Origin: Punica granatum
Taxonomy: Eukaryota; Streptophyta; Magnoliopsida; Myrtales; Lythraceae
NCBI RefSeq assembly: GCF_007655135.1
Contig: NC_045129.1
Span: 39,495,122-39,559,121 of the forward strand
Direction of reading: 5' to 3'
Length of the DNA stretch: 64,000 nt
The first letter of the stretch is position 1; every line of letters begins with the position of its first letter. Of the stretch, positions 46,107 through 58,924 are shown one piece after another. The notes under the pieces are model-generated. The model was not told the DNA's origin. It saw nothing but the letters and a program-made list of their open reading frames with translations, and searched no databases. The translations under genes were made by a program, and so were the position numbers.

Positions 46107-49100
46107 ATGGCATCGACCAGCAAGATGAAGTCCGTCGTAGGCGATGAAGCTCTTGAAGACGAAGAAGTATGGCCTTCAGTTACCAAACCCCTTCCTTCTC
46201 CATTTTTGTCTTTTAATCTTTCTCAATTGCATATTACCCAAATTCAATTTAGATTGAGTTGCTTCCTGATTCGTTCTGCTCTCTGGGTTGAGGAAGTAAA
46301 GTTCCACTTGGTAGATTTCTTTTGCGAGCTGGTGTTTGCACATCCAACATCTGTTATGAACGTTTTGTGCTCATGCATCTGGATTTGTCTCATCAAAGCT
46401 GAACACATTTGGAATTCAAAGAGGGGAAACAACAACAGCAGCTGCTACATATGGATCCGATGGGTGAAAGTAGTTTGGAACGTTATGCACATTGGGATGA
46501 GCTGACTCTTTTGCTGCTTTGCTTTTTGCAGCTCGAGCGGTTCAACGATTTCACTCTTGCTTCTTCATGGGAGAGGTACTTCAGTTTCAGGGCAAAGATG
46601 CTCCGTGTTTGGCTTCCCCTTCGAGAATCTCTAATGTTATGCTTTTCAATATCCTCTTCCAGATTTATATCAGACATAGAGGCAGTTTGTCGTCAGTGGA
46701 TGGCTGATGGTCCCAAGAATCTCTTGGTATGTCCGTTTTGAATGAAAGCGGGATCTCTTGTTGTCTCTTCAGTGCTGATTTCATTTGCTCGCGTACCTTT
46801 CTGTCCCGTTATTAGTTTTTGATAACTGTGGTTCATATATAAATTGGATTTCCCCGCGTTGAGTTTGAAAACTGTTTTGAAGGATTCCTTTCCTGCATAG
46901 CAAGCAGTACTCTGTATTACATGCAATCTTTTCTTCTTGAGCATTACCGTTGTTTGTTCATTCTCAATTTATTGCATACCCTGTCTTGGTCTGCCAGGAA
47001 AAGGGTGCCATTGGCTTAGGTTCATCCAAAAATTTGTACAAAGTCAAGTCTGAGCTGAAGTACGCAATGAAAAGCTATATCACGGAGTACTTTTTTGAGA
47101 CCAACAACAATGGTAATTGGCGACTAAAGATTTATTTCTGAAAATAGTGTGCAGAGACACGTTTTTAAATATTAATCTCTCTACAGCGTGGTTGGCACAG
47201 GCAAAATGGCTGACTGGAATGATACTCTGCATGATGTGCAGCTTTGTTTTGGCGTAAAAGATTTTCTGGTACAATTCTCCCACACGTATTGCCCCGAAAA
47301 TTACTGATGTCCTTTGCTTACTCTTACTGTTCATTGTTTTCCGTGCATCATAAGGTCATTGCTCCCCAAAGTGCTAGTGGTGTGATTCTGGATACCCCGG
47401 AGTCTAGCAAGCTATTAAGTGCTGTTGCAATTGCTCTATCAAATTGTTCCAGGTGCGGCTGAAAGTTGATAGTTCTGTGATCTAACAAGTGTCGCAATTG
47501 ATTGATTGTTTTCCCAATACGGAAGAAATTAATAAAATTCATATTTGCTTTAATTGCTTTTGTTGGAATTTGCTCGGTAAATGCATGCCATCTTATTGAA
47601 TTCAGTGTATTTCTCTTTAGTTAAGATGCTTAAGACAAATTTGTGACTGCTTTCTTCTGCTACCCATGCAGCATGTGGCCCGCATTCGTTCCAGTCCATG
47701 ATCCTTCTAGGAAGGCATATATTGGCATTCAAAATATGGGGACAGTTTTCACTCGAAGATTTGAAGCAGATCATATCAGTAGCCAGGTTCCGGTGAAGCT
47801 CATGCATTTGGAAGGACTATATGAGCTTTTTGTCTCTAAATTTGTGAGCATCTACCACACAGTTTGTGATGCAATGGTCCCATTTTGGGTCATGATCTTT
47901 AGTTTCAAGTTACAACATGTTAATCTTCTTTCTTGTTGATTGGATCACGACATGTTATCTGCTGAAACTGTTCTTCTGATTTCTGCCATGCCTTTAAGTC
48001 TGTATTAAATAGTTTTCTCATCAGATATGCATTGATTTCGACATGGCAGTCCACTAATGATTAGCCTTATGTTGAAGGCCTACAGCACGATGGACCCCTC
48101 TGCGCATGCTTTTCAAGTCCGTTTTAAGCTGAAACTTACCTATGAAACCCTGGCGCATGATGATGATGATTCTACTCAACAAATTGAGGATGAAGTTTCA
48201 GAATCTGTGGAAAGTCCTCTAGCTGAAAACCATACCAGATCACAATGGGATGATGATTGCCCTTGGAGTGAGTGGTATTCAGCAGAAGACCCAGTTAAAG
48301 GTATTTCCCTGCTTTTAACCCTGTATCTTATTGTTAACCGTAAATTTTGTGGTCTCTCCTTGGACTAGGACGCTGGTTGCAAACCTTGTAGGCAGAAGAC
48401 AATAAATGAATCCTAGGTTTCTTTCTGCTATAAATGCTACTTCTGTAAAAAGAAACTTAAATATGCTGATCTCTTGGGAACTTTCATATTTCTGTTTTGA
48501 AGGATATATAGACAGAGACTGTCCATGTGTATTCGTTTTCTCATGAGTAGCCAGCTGGCTTATTAGATCAAATATATTCTGTTTCAGCTAGTAAAAGGCC
48601 AGCTGTGCAGCTGAAGCTCTTCAAAGTGCCTATGCAAGTGCAAATTTTGTTAAGTACTGCTTTTTAAGTCCTGTCTTTCTTTCTGGGATGATAGAAGTGA
48701 TACTCGCTCCACCCATTTTCCAAAATTTAAGGTTCTCAGTCGAAGAAGGTACTTTTTGATGCAAATATAATGAAGCTGGAATCTATATGTCATCAGTTCT
48801 TCTAAGAGCTCATGCAAGTGGACTACCCCTGTAATGCCATGTTCTGTTTTTAGGATTGTGTCTGGAGGACTAGAAAACAATGAAGAAATGAAAATTGCGA
48901 CGTTTTGGCATTTTATAAATTGATGGTTGGCATATAGGACTGTTTGAATCTCACTTAACTCTGTAGCATTTAGTTTCGAAGTTTTTCTTTAAGTTTCAAT
49001 AGTAATCTTCGTTTAAAGCAAAGCATTTTATCATACTTGAGCCAAATATTTACAGGGTTTGAATTGATTGCCATATGGACCGAGGCAATTGTTGAGAGCT

Positions 49101-52100
49101 CTCTAGAAATGGCAGAATTGGAGAATGCCTCGCCTCACGATGCCGAAAATTGGATAATATCTCCTAGAGTATCAAGGACAGTGTGAGAAACCTTTCTGCC
49201 AGTTACGACAATGTTTTGAATTTTCTCTTTTGCTTGACTACTACATAATAAATACTTTAGTGCATACTTTGGCGAGTGGTGCTTTTCTTGCTACCGTTTT
49301 TTATACTCAAATTTATATGAGATGTTTGTCCTTTGTTATGTTTTCCTAGAACGACATTATAGTTCAATCTAGTCATTTACAGCAGAGGTTTTCTGAAGAT
49401 TTCATTGGAAAGAGCTATGCTTACTCAAAAGGGGTTTCTTTGGTTCTAGTGCATCAGATAGTTCTTAGGCTCACTTGAAGTCCCTGCTATACCTTCCTTC
49501 GTTGTCTATTTTGCACTGAAACAATTCCGCTAGAAGAAAATTTCAGTCTTACAAAGATCTCTTTCAGCAATAGACTTTATATAGCTTAAAAGATGAATTT
49601 TCGAATTTACTATTATGGCTTCAATATACGCTGCAGCTGATCTACTCACTGCTTTCTTGAACTTTTTCAGTTTAAGCACGTGCAAATAGACACTTTTGAC
49701 TTTATTAAGATTCATGACATCCATGGATATTGGTCTAAATTGCTTCTCAATATGATGGTTACAGGGGGAGCAACATTGGATTCGCCTCACAATTGTGTCT
49801 TCTGGTTGATGCATTAGATATGTCTTTTGAGGCTCAATTTTTGGAAGATTTTGTGTCAGGTGTGTGTGACATATTATTCTTATCTTTTGTTGCAACATGA
49901 TTTTGTAATATGGTCTTGCTTGTTTTGAAATGGTTTCATAGGAAATAGACTAAACTTACCACCAGTTCTTATTTTTGACAGTAGAAAAGTCTAGTACTGA
50001 TGCTTTGAAGTCCTCCATGGTCATTCCTCCACCAACAGTGGTTGATCGTGTGCTTAAAGAACTTTTCCAGGAAGGTATTTTCGTTATTTATCTTCATCTT
50101 AGTTGAAGCTGTTGCATCAGTTATATTTTTGGATGAAATGAGTTGGATATAGGGAAAAGTACACCCTTGGGATCAGGACAAATTGCACCTTGTGTTTTTG
50201 TTAGAGACAATTAGCCCACGTACTTAGTTAGCTATAGGGGGTTATGACGTTAGATTTTTTTTTTCATTTTTAGTCCTCAATCTTTAGCCTTTTAAATATT
50301 TTGGTTTTAAATCCTTTTCCTTTTATCATTCCTATCCCCAACTTTCATTTTTTTCTCATTTTAGTCCTAGAAAGAAAATCGAAAGAGAAGGAGGATCGGG
50401 GCCGCCGACCCCAAGAATCGACCAGGGGCTCCGAGTCGGAATCCCCAGTCGATTCGAGGGTAGAGGCCGCCAATCGGCGACCCGACCTCTCCAACGAGGT
50501 CGCCGGTACCCATGGAGAACATCGATGGCCAAGATTTTAAATTAGGGAAGTAAAGAGAGTGAGAATAATTTAGGTAGGCTGATAAAAGAAAATTTTACTA
50601 ATTGAGGAGAAGTAGCAAAGTTGTAACCTATGAACTTTTCCTATATCATCATCATATAATAAATAAATAAAGTGATACATAATGATATTTGCCTCTCCAA
50701 TTTGGAGCGTCTTTCTTCCTAATCAATGAAATTTACTAATTATGATTGTTGTCATTGTATTATCAGGAGTTAAACTTCCTGATCTTGGCAAGGCCGAGAA
50801 CAAGAACTCTCGAATTATTAAAGGCGCACCCCTTGGATCTCTTTTCACAGAGTTCTGTTTAAATGTGCTCTGGATTGGCAATTGTAACATCCGTGGTACG
50901 TATGCAGAATAGTTATGGTTTTAATTTGTTCAAAGTAGATATACAAGTTATGGTTCTTATTTTTATCCAAAGGAAGAAGAGAGCTATAGTTCTTTTTGGG
51001 TACACCATATCTATCAATAGAAGACTATTTCTGATAATGTTCTTGAGTTTCGGGATTCTAAGAATTCTGAGTAACAATTTTCTTAATCTTTCTGATGGAT
51101 ATGTCTCTCTGCATGTGAATAGCTATTGCTTTGCTCTGGATAGAATTCGTCAGGGAAGTCCGTTGGTGCTGGGAGGAGTCCCAGCCTCTGCCTCGAATGC
51201 CTGACAGTGGTTCAATAGACTTGTCCACATGTTTAATTAATCAGAAATTACAGATGGTAATTTACTGGTACCTATTTGATAAGACAAGTCATTTGACAAA
51301 TATTCATCAGTTCACTTCCTTTTCTTTTTCTTTTTCCCTTCATTTCCTTAAAGATTATTATCATAGGTGAAAAACTTGAATTTAACATTGAAAGGTGTCC
51401 TAGTTGGAGAAGGCAAAAGCACTATGCTAATACCATTAGGGGTGATGGTATATCGGTTCCAAGCTCACTCCCATGTAGTTTGGAGACCCCAGGTCTCGAG
51501 TTCGAATCCCCCGGGGACATATGCTGGGGTGGGCTCTTTGGCTTGGGTCTGGGGTCATCTTCGGCTTTTGTTAACTGTGTTAGGCCTCTGGTGGTGCTAT
51601 GCTGACGGTACTTACGTTGGCTGTTTAGTTCATCTGATATGTTTGCGATTGAACACAAGAGCCTGAACATTACGTAATAGGGACGATAATGTTGTCATCA
51701 CTGCTGCCCACCATTTTATTCATCAAAAAAAAAAAAAAAAGCAATGTGCTAATACTGCCCATCCCTCCTCCAAATGGGCTTAAAAAATTTTAGGCTTGTC
51801 AACTTCTAAGCGTCTGAATTGTATGACTGTCTGTTGAGTACAATATGTTCATGTTCGAATTTCTCATCAGCAGGCATTTTGTTAATTTGAGGCTTTCTTA
51901 TTACCAATGCCTGACTAATTGGAGATCTTCTTTTGTCTTGGTGCTGTGATTTTGACAACGAACACTTTTAAGTGGTTTATGTGAGCTAACACTGTTAAGT
52001 TTCTATCTTTCTTAGTGGGTCCTTCCTTAATTCCTTCCATACTTTGTAAATCAATGTATCATATTTCTTCTCCTTGAGTATTTCTTTCTGGTGATGTTGC

Positions 52101-55100
52101 TCGCTGAAAAAATTCGACGCCCCTCAGTTTTTGATTTTTCACTTTCTACTTTGAATGATTACATCAAATGCTTCTGGTTTTTGTGAGAATTTAAAGTGGC
52201 CAGCTAGTTATCAATATTGTCTGGATATCATGTTAAGTAGGATTTCTTTGTCAGTATGGAGGAAAAATGTTTGGTTTTGCTGCCTTTTTATTCAGCTTGC
52301 TATATGCATTGATAAGAAGCAACAAGCCAGTGAAGAATTTCTAGATTGTATTAGCAGTGCAGATACTGCTTCTGCCCATATGGAGGTAATGAAGGTCTAA
52401 TTCATTCTCTTCCCCCCTCCCTTTTGGCTCCCTTTTCATCTATATATTCGCGTTTACCTTATGGGTTCTCTTGGAAAATTGATGGAAACAAGCAGGAAGA
52501 TGATCAGTTTACAGTGGAATCCTCCAACGTGTGGCAACCTGTTGATAACTCTGACAATAATTGTGAAAGGTGAAGTGCTATCCGTCTTTTTTTTTTGTGT
52601 GACTCATCGGATAGTTCCATTATTAGTTTCTTCATAAGTACCAGCATAGTATAAAAAGAGAATTGAAAATTTTGCTGAGCAACGCACAGATGCCTACTTG
52701 ACTTCTTGAAGAGTGTTCAGGGAGGCAATTTATTTCTCGAATGAGCATAGCATCGTCGTTAGATGAAGCACATTTTCAAAATTTAAAAATGTAATAGTAC
52801 CTTGAATGCACAGGTGGAAATTTGAAATCAAGACACTTGGGTTCTCATTCTGGTTAGTTGCTGCTGCTTGTAGCAAAGCATGGTGTACTGTCAGCTTTCT
52901 GATGTTACTTGTTTAAGGTCTGTGCTGGCCTTTTGCAAAGACTGTTCTATGATAAGGCTGATGGGTTCAAAAAAAATGTTTTTGTCTGTCTTACAACTAA
53001 ACAAGGCATATGACTGCTCTATTACATCCTATTCTCTCTCTTCATAATGTGATTTTTTGGCTTCCAGTTGGTAGTATTCTATCCTTGCTATCCTTTACAT
53101 AAGCGTCTTGTTTATGTATAGCTCGTCAACACGAAGTAATTTGCATGATCATGAAAGAAGTCCACCGAAAATTGAGGCAAAGGATGTTTCATCGTCAGCT
53201 GGTCCCAAATCTTCAGATGTCGTTAGAAGAGGCTCTGCTGGTGAAGTGGGATCAGTGATGCTTCTGAAGTTGCGTCAAAGCCTGCATGCACCTTACACAC
53301 AGGTTTTGGGTCATCTGCTTGGTTTTCTTTTGACAAGTCTTTGCAAATTTAATACCTAAAGGCAGCATTCTTGGTTTTCATTACAGGAAGCGCTGCTTAT
53401 GACAGAAGATATGCATGAAGAACGGCTTCGTGCAGTTCATGCTCTTGGAGATTCATTCGTGAGTATTGAGTGAAGACCTTTATTGCGCATGTTACTTATG
53501 CAGAAATGGTTTATTGATGTGCCATCTTTTGGACTATTTCAAGTATACTAGATGGTGCACGCAATACTACCCAGCTTAGGAGTCAGGATCATCATGTTTA
53601 AGTAGTTGGCAATCAACAGTGCAGGAAGTTGTGACAGTTTATATAGTTATACATTCAGTTGTATAAATGTTGGAGTATCATCCCCCACAAAGATAGTAAT
53701 GGACAAGATATATCATCGATTCTTTGTTTCTCGAATGATGGTGGATACTTCTCCACTGACTTTGTTGCAGAATTTTTCAGCTCAGCTAGAAAAAGAGGTC
53801 CTATATTCAGGTAACTAGCTTTCATCGGTTTCAGTTTCTTGTGAGATCGTGAGCCATGAAACATGTCTTGCACGTCCGCATATTTCAAAGTAATTAATGG
53901 TTTCTTAAATTGCATACATGAGCAGACATGTCTGCATTCAAAGCAGCAAATCCAGATGCTGTCTTTGAAGATTTCATACGGTGGCATTCGCCTGGAGATT
54001 GGGAAAGCGACGAGCCCAAGGAAGTTGGATCATCTTCAGGTCTTCCATCTGTTGGCCCAAAAGTTGCCTGGCCTCCGCGAGGGCGGCTGTCACAGAGAAT
54101 GTCTGAGCATGGAAACATGTGGCGAAAGATTTGGAATGATGCGCCTTCTCTACCAGTATCTGAGCAGAAGCCTCTGCTGGATCCAAACAGAGAAGGAGAA
54201 AAGGTAAAATTATCTACATAGAAATTTTATATTATGCTCCATTTATGTTTCTGAGTCATATTCAGATTCGAAACGCTTTTGCTATTGATGTGCTATTTAC
54301 CCAATGGCTGATTTATCATTCTCCTCTTCGGGGCACTTGACTGGTAAAGATCCTCCATTACTTGGAAACAATAAGGCCGCATCAGTTGCTTGAACAAATG
54401 GTCTGCACATCTTTTAGAGCAGCAGCTGACACCATAAATCAGACCAACTATGGAAGATTGAAGCCAATGGAAACGAGAATGGATCAACTCTACCTTACAA
54501 TGGCATCTACCTTGAGGCGTTTGCAAGGTATACACCCTGCCCTGTCCTGTGTCTCTCCGGGATCAGTTGATATAACATCTACTTACAGCTCTCTGTGTTT
54601 CACAGCGAATCTCGTCTCTGCTGGCAGTGAGACAATTGAGGACCTAAGGCGTTTGATCGTCATTTTCGGACGTGTTGAGAAGTTAATGACTGTTGCAGCT
54701 TCTCTTCATCGGAAATTCCTGCAAGCACCATCTCTAGCTGAAACTATTTTCATTGACTACTATAAATTTCACTCCAAGAAAATGGGGACCAGCCGTACGG
54801 GAGAAGATGATGAAATGGTGCGTGTAATTAATTCATCCTCAGCACTAGGAGAATGCAGTGAGAGAGATATACATACTTTCACGGATTCACTCACATGCAT
54901 CCACTTATTTTTTGTATTTGCCATAGGAATTTGACATGAAGCTACAATTAAGGAGTCATGAGCGGCAGGTGATATCGAACATGTTCACTCCTCCTAGCGC
55001 TAATCAATCATGGAGGAAAGTCCTGAGCATGGGCAATCTTCTCAATGGCCATGAGCCGACTGTACGGGAAGTCATGTTTTCCAAGCGAGACAGGTCAAGT

Positions 55101-55226
55101 GGCAATCACTATGCAGCCCGGACTCCAAGAGATTATCGGGAAGAAGAGATAGAGACGTATCGAATGTATATTTGTGGGACCTCGAATGATCTTCGGGTGG
55201 CACTCTCCGTTGCCTCCTATGACTGA
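46107..55226 (+). CDS. Rab3 GTPase-activating protein catalytic subunit
   Basis: Twenty-two exons: 46107-46166, 46532-46575, 46663-46726, 46998-47112, 47201-47268, 47355-47452, 47672-47843, 48078-48300, 49056-49182, 49765-49859, 49982-50074, 50767-50895, 51123-51256, 52296-52385, 52496-52569, 53122-53302, 53387-53458, 53771-53810, 53926-54203, 54350-54527, 54606-54817, 54927-55226. They join to 948 aa. With a non-catalytic partner, animal Rab3GAP1 acts as GAP for Rab3 and GEF for Rab18 in membrane traffic and autophagy; the plant substrate is inferred. Signatures: FNDFTLASSWERFISDIEAVCRQW, LCFGVKDFLVIAPQSASGVILD, VHDPSRKAYIGIQN, WPPRGRLSQRMSEHGNMWRKIW and NREGEKILHYLETIRP. Arg715 there aligns, from memory, with the catalytic Arg of the human protein. 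Start chosen at MASTSK; an upstream in-frame ATG at 46029 adds 26 residues. A SINE sits in intron 13 and a TIR element in intron 11. Confidence 0.93.
50149..50646. mobile_element. TIR element inside Rab3GAP intron 11
   Basis: Left end ATAGGGAAAAGTACACCC and complement of the right end ATATAGGAAAAGTTCATAG make an imperfect inverted repeat about 18-25 bp long. The interior has a GC-rich block (50380-50520) against AT-rich flanks. The element lies wholly within intron 11 (50075-50766). No transposase frame; class uncertain. Confidence 0.5.
51418..51433. repeat. SINE target-site duplication, left
   Basis: AGCACTATGCTAATAC, matched by AGCAATGTGCTAATAC at 51740-51755 with two mismatches in 16. Confidence 0.75.
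51434..51739 (+). mobile_element. tRNA-derived SINE in Rab3GAP intron 13
   Basis: About 306 bp with a tRNA-like head containing a good pol III B box, GAGTTCGAATCCC, near 51499-51511, an unrelated body, and a 3' run of about 16 A. A 16 bp direct repeat brackets it, as expected from target-primed reverse transcription. It is inserted in the same orientation as the host gene. Confidence 0.8.
51740..51755. repeat. SINE target-site duplication, right
   Basis: AGCAATGTGCTAATAC, the partner of 51418-51433. Confidence 0.75.
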
Positions 55227-55854
55227 TTAGTCCCATCCAATAGTTCAGTAACATTCTCGACTGTTGGTCGACTTAAATTAGCATTTCGCAAACTCAAGCA
55301 GTCAAAGTACTGACAAACTTTGTAATTATATTCTTTGGGTAGTTTCTTTTCTCTGTAGACCTCAAGAACAAACTGCTTCCACAGTAAACAACGGACCGAG
55401 TTTGGTTTAGTTTGAGAACTGTTTTGAGCTCGGGCTCAGGGGTTGTGTGCTTTGACATGGCACGGTTGAGTTGAGCCAAATACTGCAAAGATATTGGCTT
55501 GAATAAAACATTTATCATGGAGTTCTCGATAGGCCTCACAATTCACACGCTTCAATTGGATCGCCACTCTGCTTTAGATTGGAAAGAACACGGGTGACAT
55601 GATACGGTAGGAAAAGAGAAGACACCTCTCCTCAGGTCAGGTCCATTATGGGAGAGTCCCGCTATAGAAAGGTAATACAGGAACACTGTCACATGATCAA
55701 CATTGGAAGATACAACAATTAACAAGCTTGTTGACAGCAGAACAGAGAGCTTCCCTTAAAAGTACTTGCGCAACCCAAAAAAGAAGAAGAAGAAGAAGAA
55801 GAAGAAGAAGAAGAAGAAGAAGATTATTATTCTCATGGCTACGGAAAATGCCCC
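55227..55854. other. Convergent spacer with (AAG)n microsatellite
   Basis: 628 bp between the converging Rab3GAP and GILT genes. GAATAAAAC at about 55500 may be a Rab3GAP poly(A) signal. An uninterrupted AAG repeat of about 14 units runs from 55781 to 55823 in the GILT 3' flank. Confidence 0.6.
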
Positions 55855-58352
55855 TTAACCAACCACATTGATCCAACGCATCACCGATGCAGCAGCCTCT
55901 CTCATTCGGGAAATGAATGCGGAGTTGTCCTTGTAGCAGACTTGATGCTTCTTTACTGAGATCGTCGATTTGATGGCATCATGGGAAAGTTCACTGCAGG
56001 CTTTGGGCGCACTAGTGCCGCTATAAGCCTCACATATGTAGCTCTCAAAGTTTTCATAGTCCTGCAAACAGAGATAATTTTCCAAGATCAGCATACAAAT
56101 TTCCTGTCGCATAAAGGAATTAAACTGTTCGACAGTGTCAGTAATAGATATCTTGACGCCGGAGACAGGAAATTGTGACTTACTTCGTAAAGTGGTTTTC
56201 CATTCACTACAACCCATGGAACATATTGATGAGGTGGTTGGAGTGCATTAGTTTCGGCAGCATATTGCAGTTCAAGCTGCGCATAAAAGGAGCAAATCTA
56301 ACTTAAAATAGAGAATCAAATTAAAATGGAATGTGAAAGCAGGGATTTTTTTTTTTTTTACGACAGCATCTTAAGAAGTTCGAGAACTGCCCATTGCCAC
56401 GGGGGCCACTTTGCCATTCAGCGTGTCAGAGAAGTTACAACGCCAGAAAATAAATGGCTACGTTTAGCATTTCAATATTAGTCTATTTCTTAGTCTGGTG
56501 ATATACCATGACATTAAAGATCTCACAGAATCGTCGACAGAAGTTAATAAACAAATCAAGCTTCCATATTTTCATAAAAAAACAACCATTATTGAAGCCC
56601 ATGGAATAAAAAAAAAAACTATCAATGGAGAAACTAACCTTCGTCCCTCGTCCGCTGGTATAGCAATCATAAACAGGTTTTGAATCCAAACCCAATTCAC
56701 TGAAGCAGGACTCCCACTGTGTGAATTCATGTGTATGCACCATCTTCTCTATGCAATAGATCAAAGGGAAGTGGTCGCTCTGCAGGAAGAAGCAAAGAGT
56801 TATGAGGAAACGATGAGTGCGCAGCTAAGCTTCACTGTAATATGTCCAGATTAAACTGACCATCTTAGTCTAGAAGCATGCTAGAAAATATTAAAGTGGA
56901 GAGGAAATGAAATAAAGAAGCTGCACGCACCCAAAACACTGCAAAGCCAGACGATATCATGAGCGGCAATTGGAAGGAAAACACACCCAGCGAGGAAATA
57001 ATATGTAGCATAATTTAATATTAAACTGAACAAGGTCAAGGAGTATTACCACTGTAGGCCAAGCATCGATAACACAGGCTTCGATGGTGTTGAGCAAGCA
57101 CTCCGACGGGCCATGCTGCAAACCAAGGTCAAACTTTATAAGCTTACAAAACAGAAACTCAAGCAAGAGATGCTAAAACAAGAAGAAGCCCAGTATATAT
57201 ATATATCTCTACCTACAACAAAGGCACTAAGTAAATTCTCCCACAACCACAAGTGCTATCTGTGTGTCCAATTTCAGGGTATTGAGTTATCAAAAAGATC
57301 CATAGCATAGGACCTGGCAAGCGAAGGTGGTGTTGCCTCTGCTGAGTTTGGCATTCCCCCAAGGGACAAGGTTAAGGTGTACGATGTTGATGAGGCCACT
57401 TCAGAAGAGCTTAGCCAGCCCATTGACAACAAAGCTGGCGCTTTACGGGGCAGAGGGCCTCGTAGTATAAGCTCAAAGAGACTTTCTCGGATTCAGATGG
57501 CAAGCTGATTCGAGAAGCAGAGGAAGAGGAAGAGAAGAAGGAGAGCAAGTAGTAGAAGACCAAAACGAGGGTCATGGGGTAAGGTCGAGGACCAGGAGCC
57601 ATAGTTGAACAGCGAGGACCGATGCTTAAGCAAGAAAAAGAGTGGGAGAGTTGTGTTTTAATAACGTCTGTTAAGCAGCCGAAGTTGAGACCCGTGACGT
57701 GAGGCTCTGCTCTGGCTCTGGCTCTGATCTTTCTCACAGTAGCAGAGCAGAGAGCAAATGGCGGGGGGGAAGCGAAAGCTAATGGATCGGCATTCAGACG
57801 AAGCGCAACGTGATATGAGAAACAACGTTCCAGGTGTTCCCTTCCCTTCCCTGCCGCAATTAGCCACCAATAGCGATAGCGATGGTGGAGGGAGGACGGG
57901 ATAAAACCAGATTTCCATCAATTTAACAGTTCCCACCATAGCTCTAACAATTGTAACTCGCCAGCTTGAAATTCATCAAAGAAACTGTTTTCCCAAACGA
58001 TTCCACAATCTTGACGAGAGAGAGAGAGGAGGGGGGCGAAGTTGACCTGGCAAGAGATGGTGTCGTTAGCGCCAATCTTGGCGTTGCCATAAGGGACGAG
58101 CTTGAGATCGATGATGGAAGTGAGTCCGTTGTCGAAGACCTTGCTGAGGCCATTGACGATGAAATTGGCGCAGTAGGGGCAAAGGGTCTCGTAGTAGAGA
58201 ACCACCGGAACCTTCACGGTGCCGGAACCGGGGGAATGTATTATGAACCTCGAACTCGAAGCAGAAACGGCCTCCAACGAATGGTCGACGGCCAACACCG
58301 ACAAGAAGAACAGGAAGATGGGGGCAGCTCTGAAATGAAGATTAGCTTCCAT
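55855..58352 (-). CDS. GILT-type gamma-interferon-responsive lysosomal thiol reductase family protein
   Basis: Five exons on the minus strand: 58352-58047, 57115-57050, 56779-56639, 56276-56184 and 56061-55855. They join to 270 aa. GILT enzymes reduce disulphides in acidic endolysosomal or secreted compartments; plant members include Arabidopsis OSH1. Features: signal peptide (about 1-28, hydrophobic [10 protein letters not shown]), the CPYC redox motif at residues 58-61 in [13 protein letters not shown], the GILT signature around [21 protein letters not shown], further conserved Cys in exons 3 and 5, and [23 protein letters not shown] near the end. Start chosen at the ATG before the signal peptide; two in-frame ATGs lie 21 and 30 bp upstream. 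Intron 1 (931 bp) is unusual because it contains a broken second copy of exon 1. Confidence 0.93.
57314..57602 (-). pseudogene. Broken duplicate of GILT first exon inside intron 1
   Basis: From an ATG at 57602 the minus strand encodes a signal-peptide-like leader, a Ser-rich segment and [10 protein letters not shown], matching the intact exon's [10 protein letters not shown]. There the frame shifts: relative to the intact exon there is one extra base right after the first Cys-Pro, so the second half of CPYC is lost and a stop follows within 15 codons. In the shifted frame the homology resumes (VVNGLAKLF, then after a further stop LVPWGNAKL and TFACQ) and ends at a CAG/GT donor identical in position to the real one. 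It is therefore a decayed exon 1 paralogue. No separate copies of exons 2-5 are present nearby. Confidence 0.85.
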
Positions 58353-58924
58353 GGAAATGCGAAACGCGTTCATCAGATTCATTGGCTCAACTCAACTCAA
58401 TCATCTCTCCTTTTTTCTTTTTTTCTTTTTTTGAAAAATAAATAAAGATGGCCGTGCCTTTCGACTTCGACGAGGCGGTCCGCTCCGGTGGGACTGAAAG
58501 TGGGCCCACTCTTTGTCTTTTTCGGGAGATTCAGGGCCTAATTTTTACAGTTGAATTAAATTTTAATTTTAATTAATTTGTAATAATTACGAAGTTGAAT
58601 TATGAATTTTTTTTAAAAAAGTAATAAATAATTAAAAAAAATTGATGATTGTATTATTGAATTATGAAAAACGTAATTAATAATTAAGAGAATTTATTAT
58701 TAAAAATTGAATTGAATGTTTAAAAAAATTAAAGAAAAATGAAAAAATAATAATTGCATTATTAACTTTTATTGTATAATAAGTATAGTTAAAATTATGA
58801 TTAAAACCTTAAAATAGATTGTAAAATCAAACGGTCTAACGGCGACCATTGACCAATTCAACAGGACAAGTATACATTCCTGCCTGGTCATGACCAGGGG
58901 TGATCTTTTTGTGAAAAAACATGC
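58353..58924. other. GILT promoter side and degenerate MITE
   Basis: 58353-58520 is the immediate GILT upstream region. 58545-58840 is AT-rich and resembles a worn copy of the 45331-45642 MITE: it shares the TGAATTATGA, AAGTAATAAATAATT and AAAAATTGAATTGAAT landmarks in the same order. No gene. Confidence 0.5.

Noticed and set aside
47161..47200. Alternative acceptor CTCTACAG for Rab3GAP exon 5
   Set aside because: Using it puts the exon into a frame that stops at GCG-TAA; the acceptor at 47200 keeps the conserved CFGVKDFL frame.
57658..57939. 93-codon frame between the two GILT first exons
   Set aside because: No resemblance to GILT or other proteins; probably promoter-side sequence of the duplicated exon.
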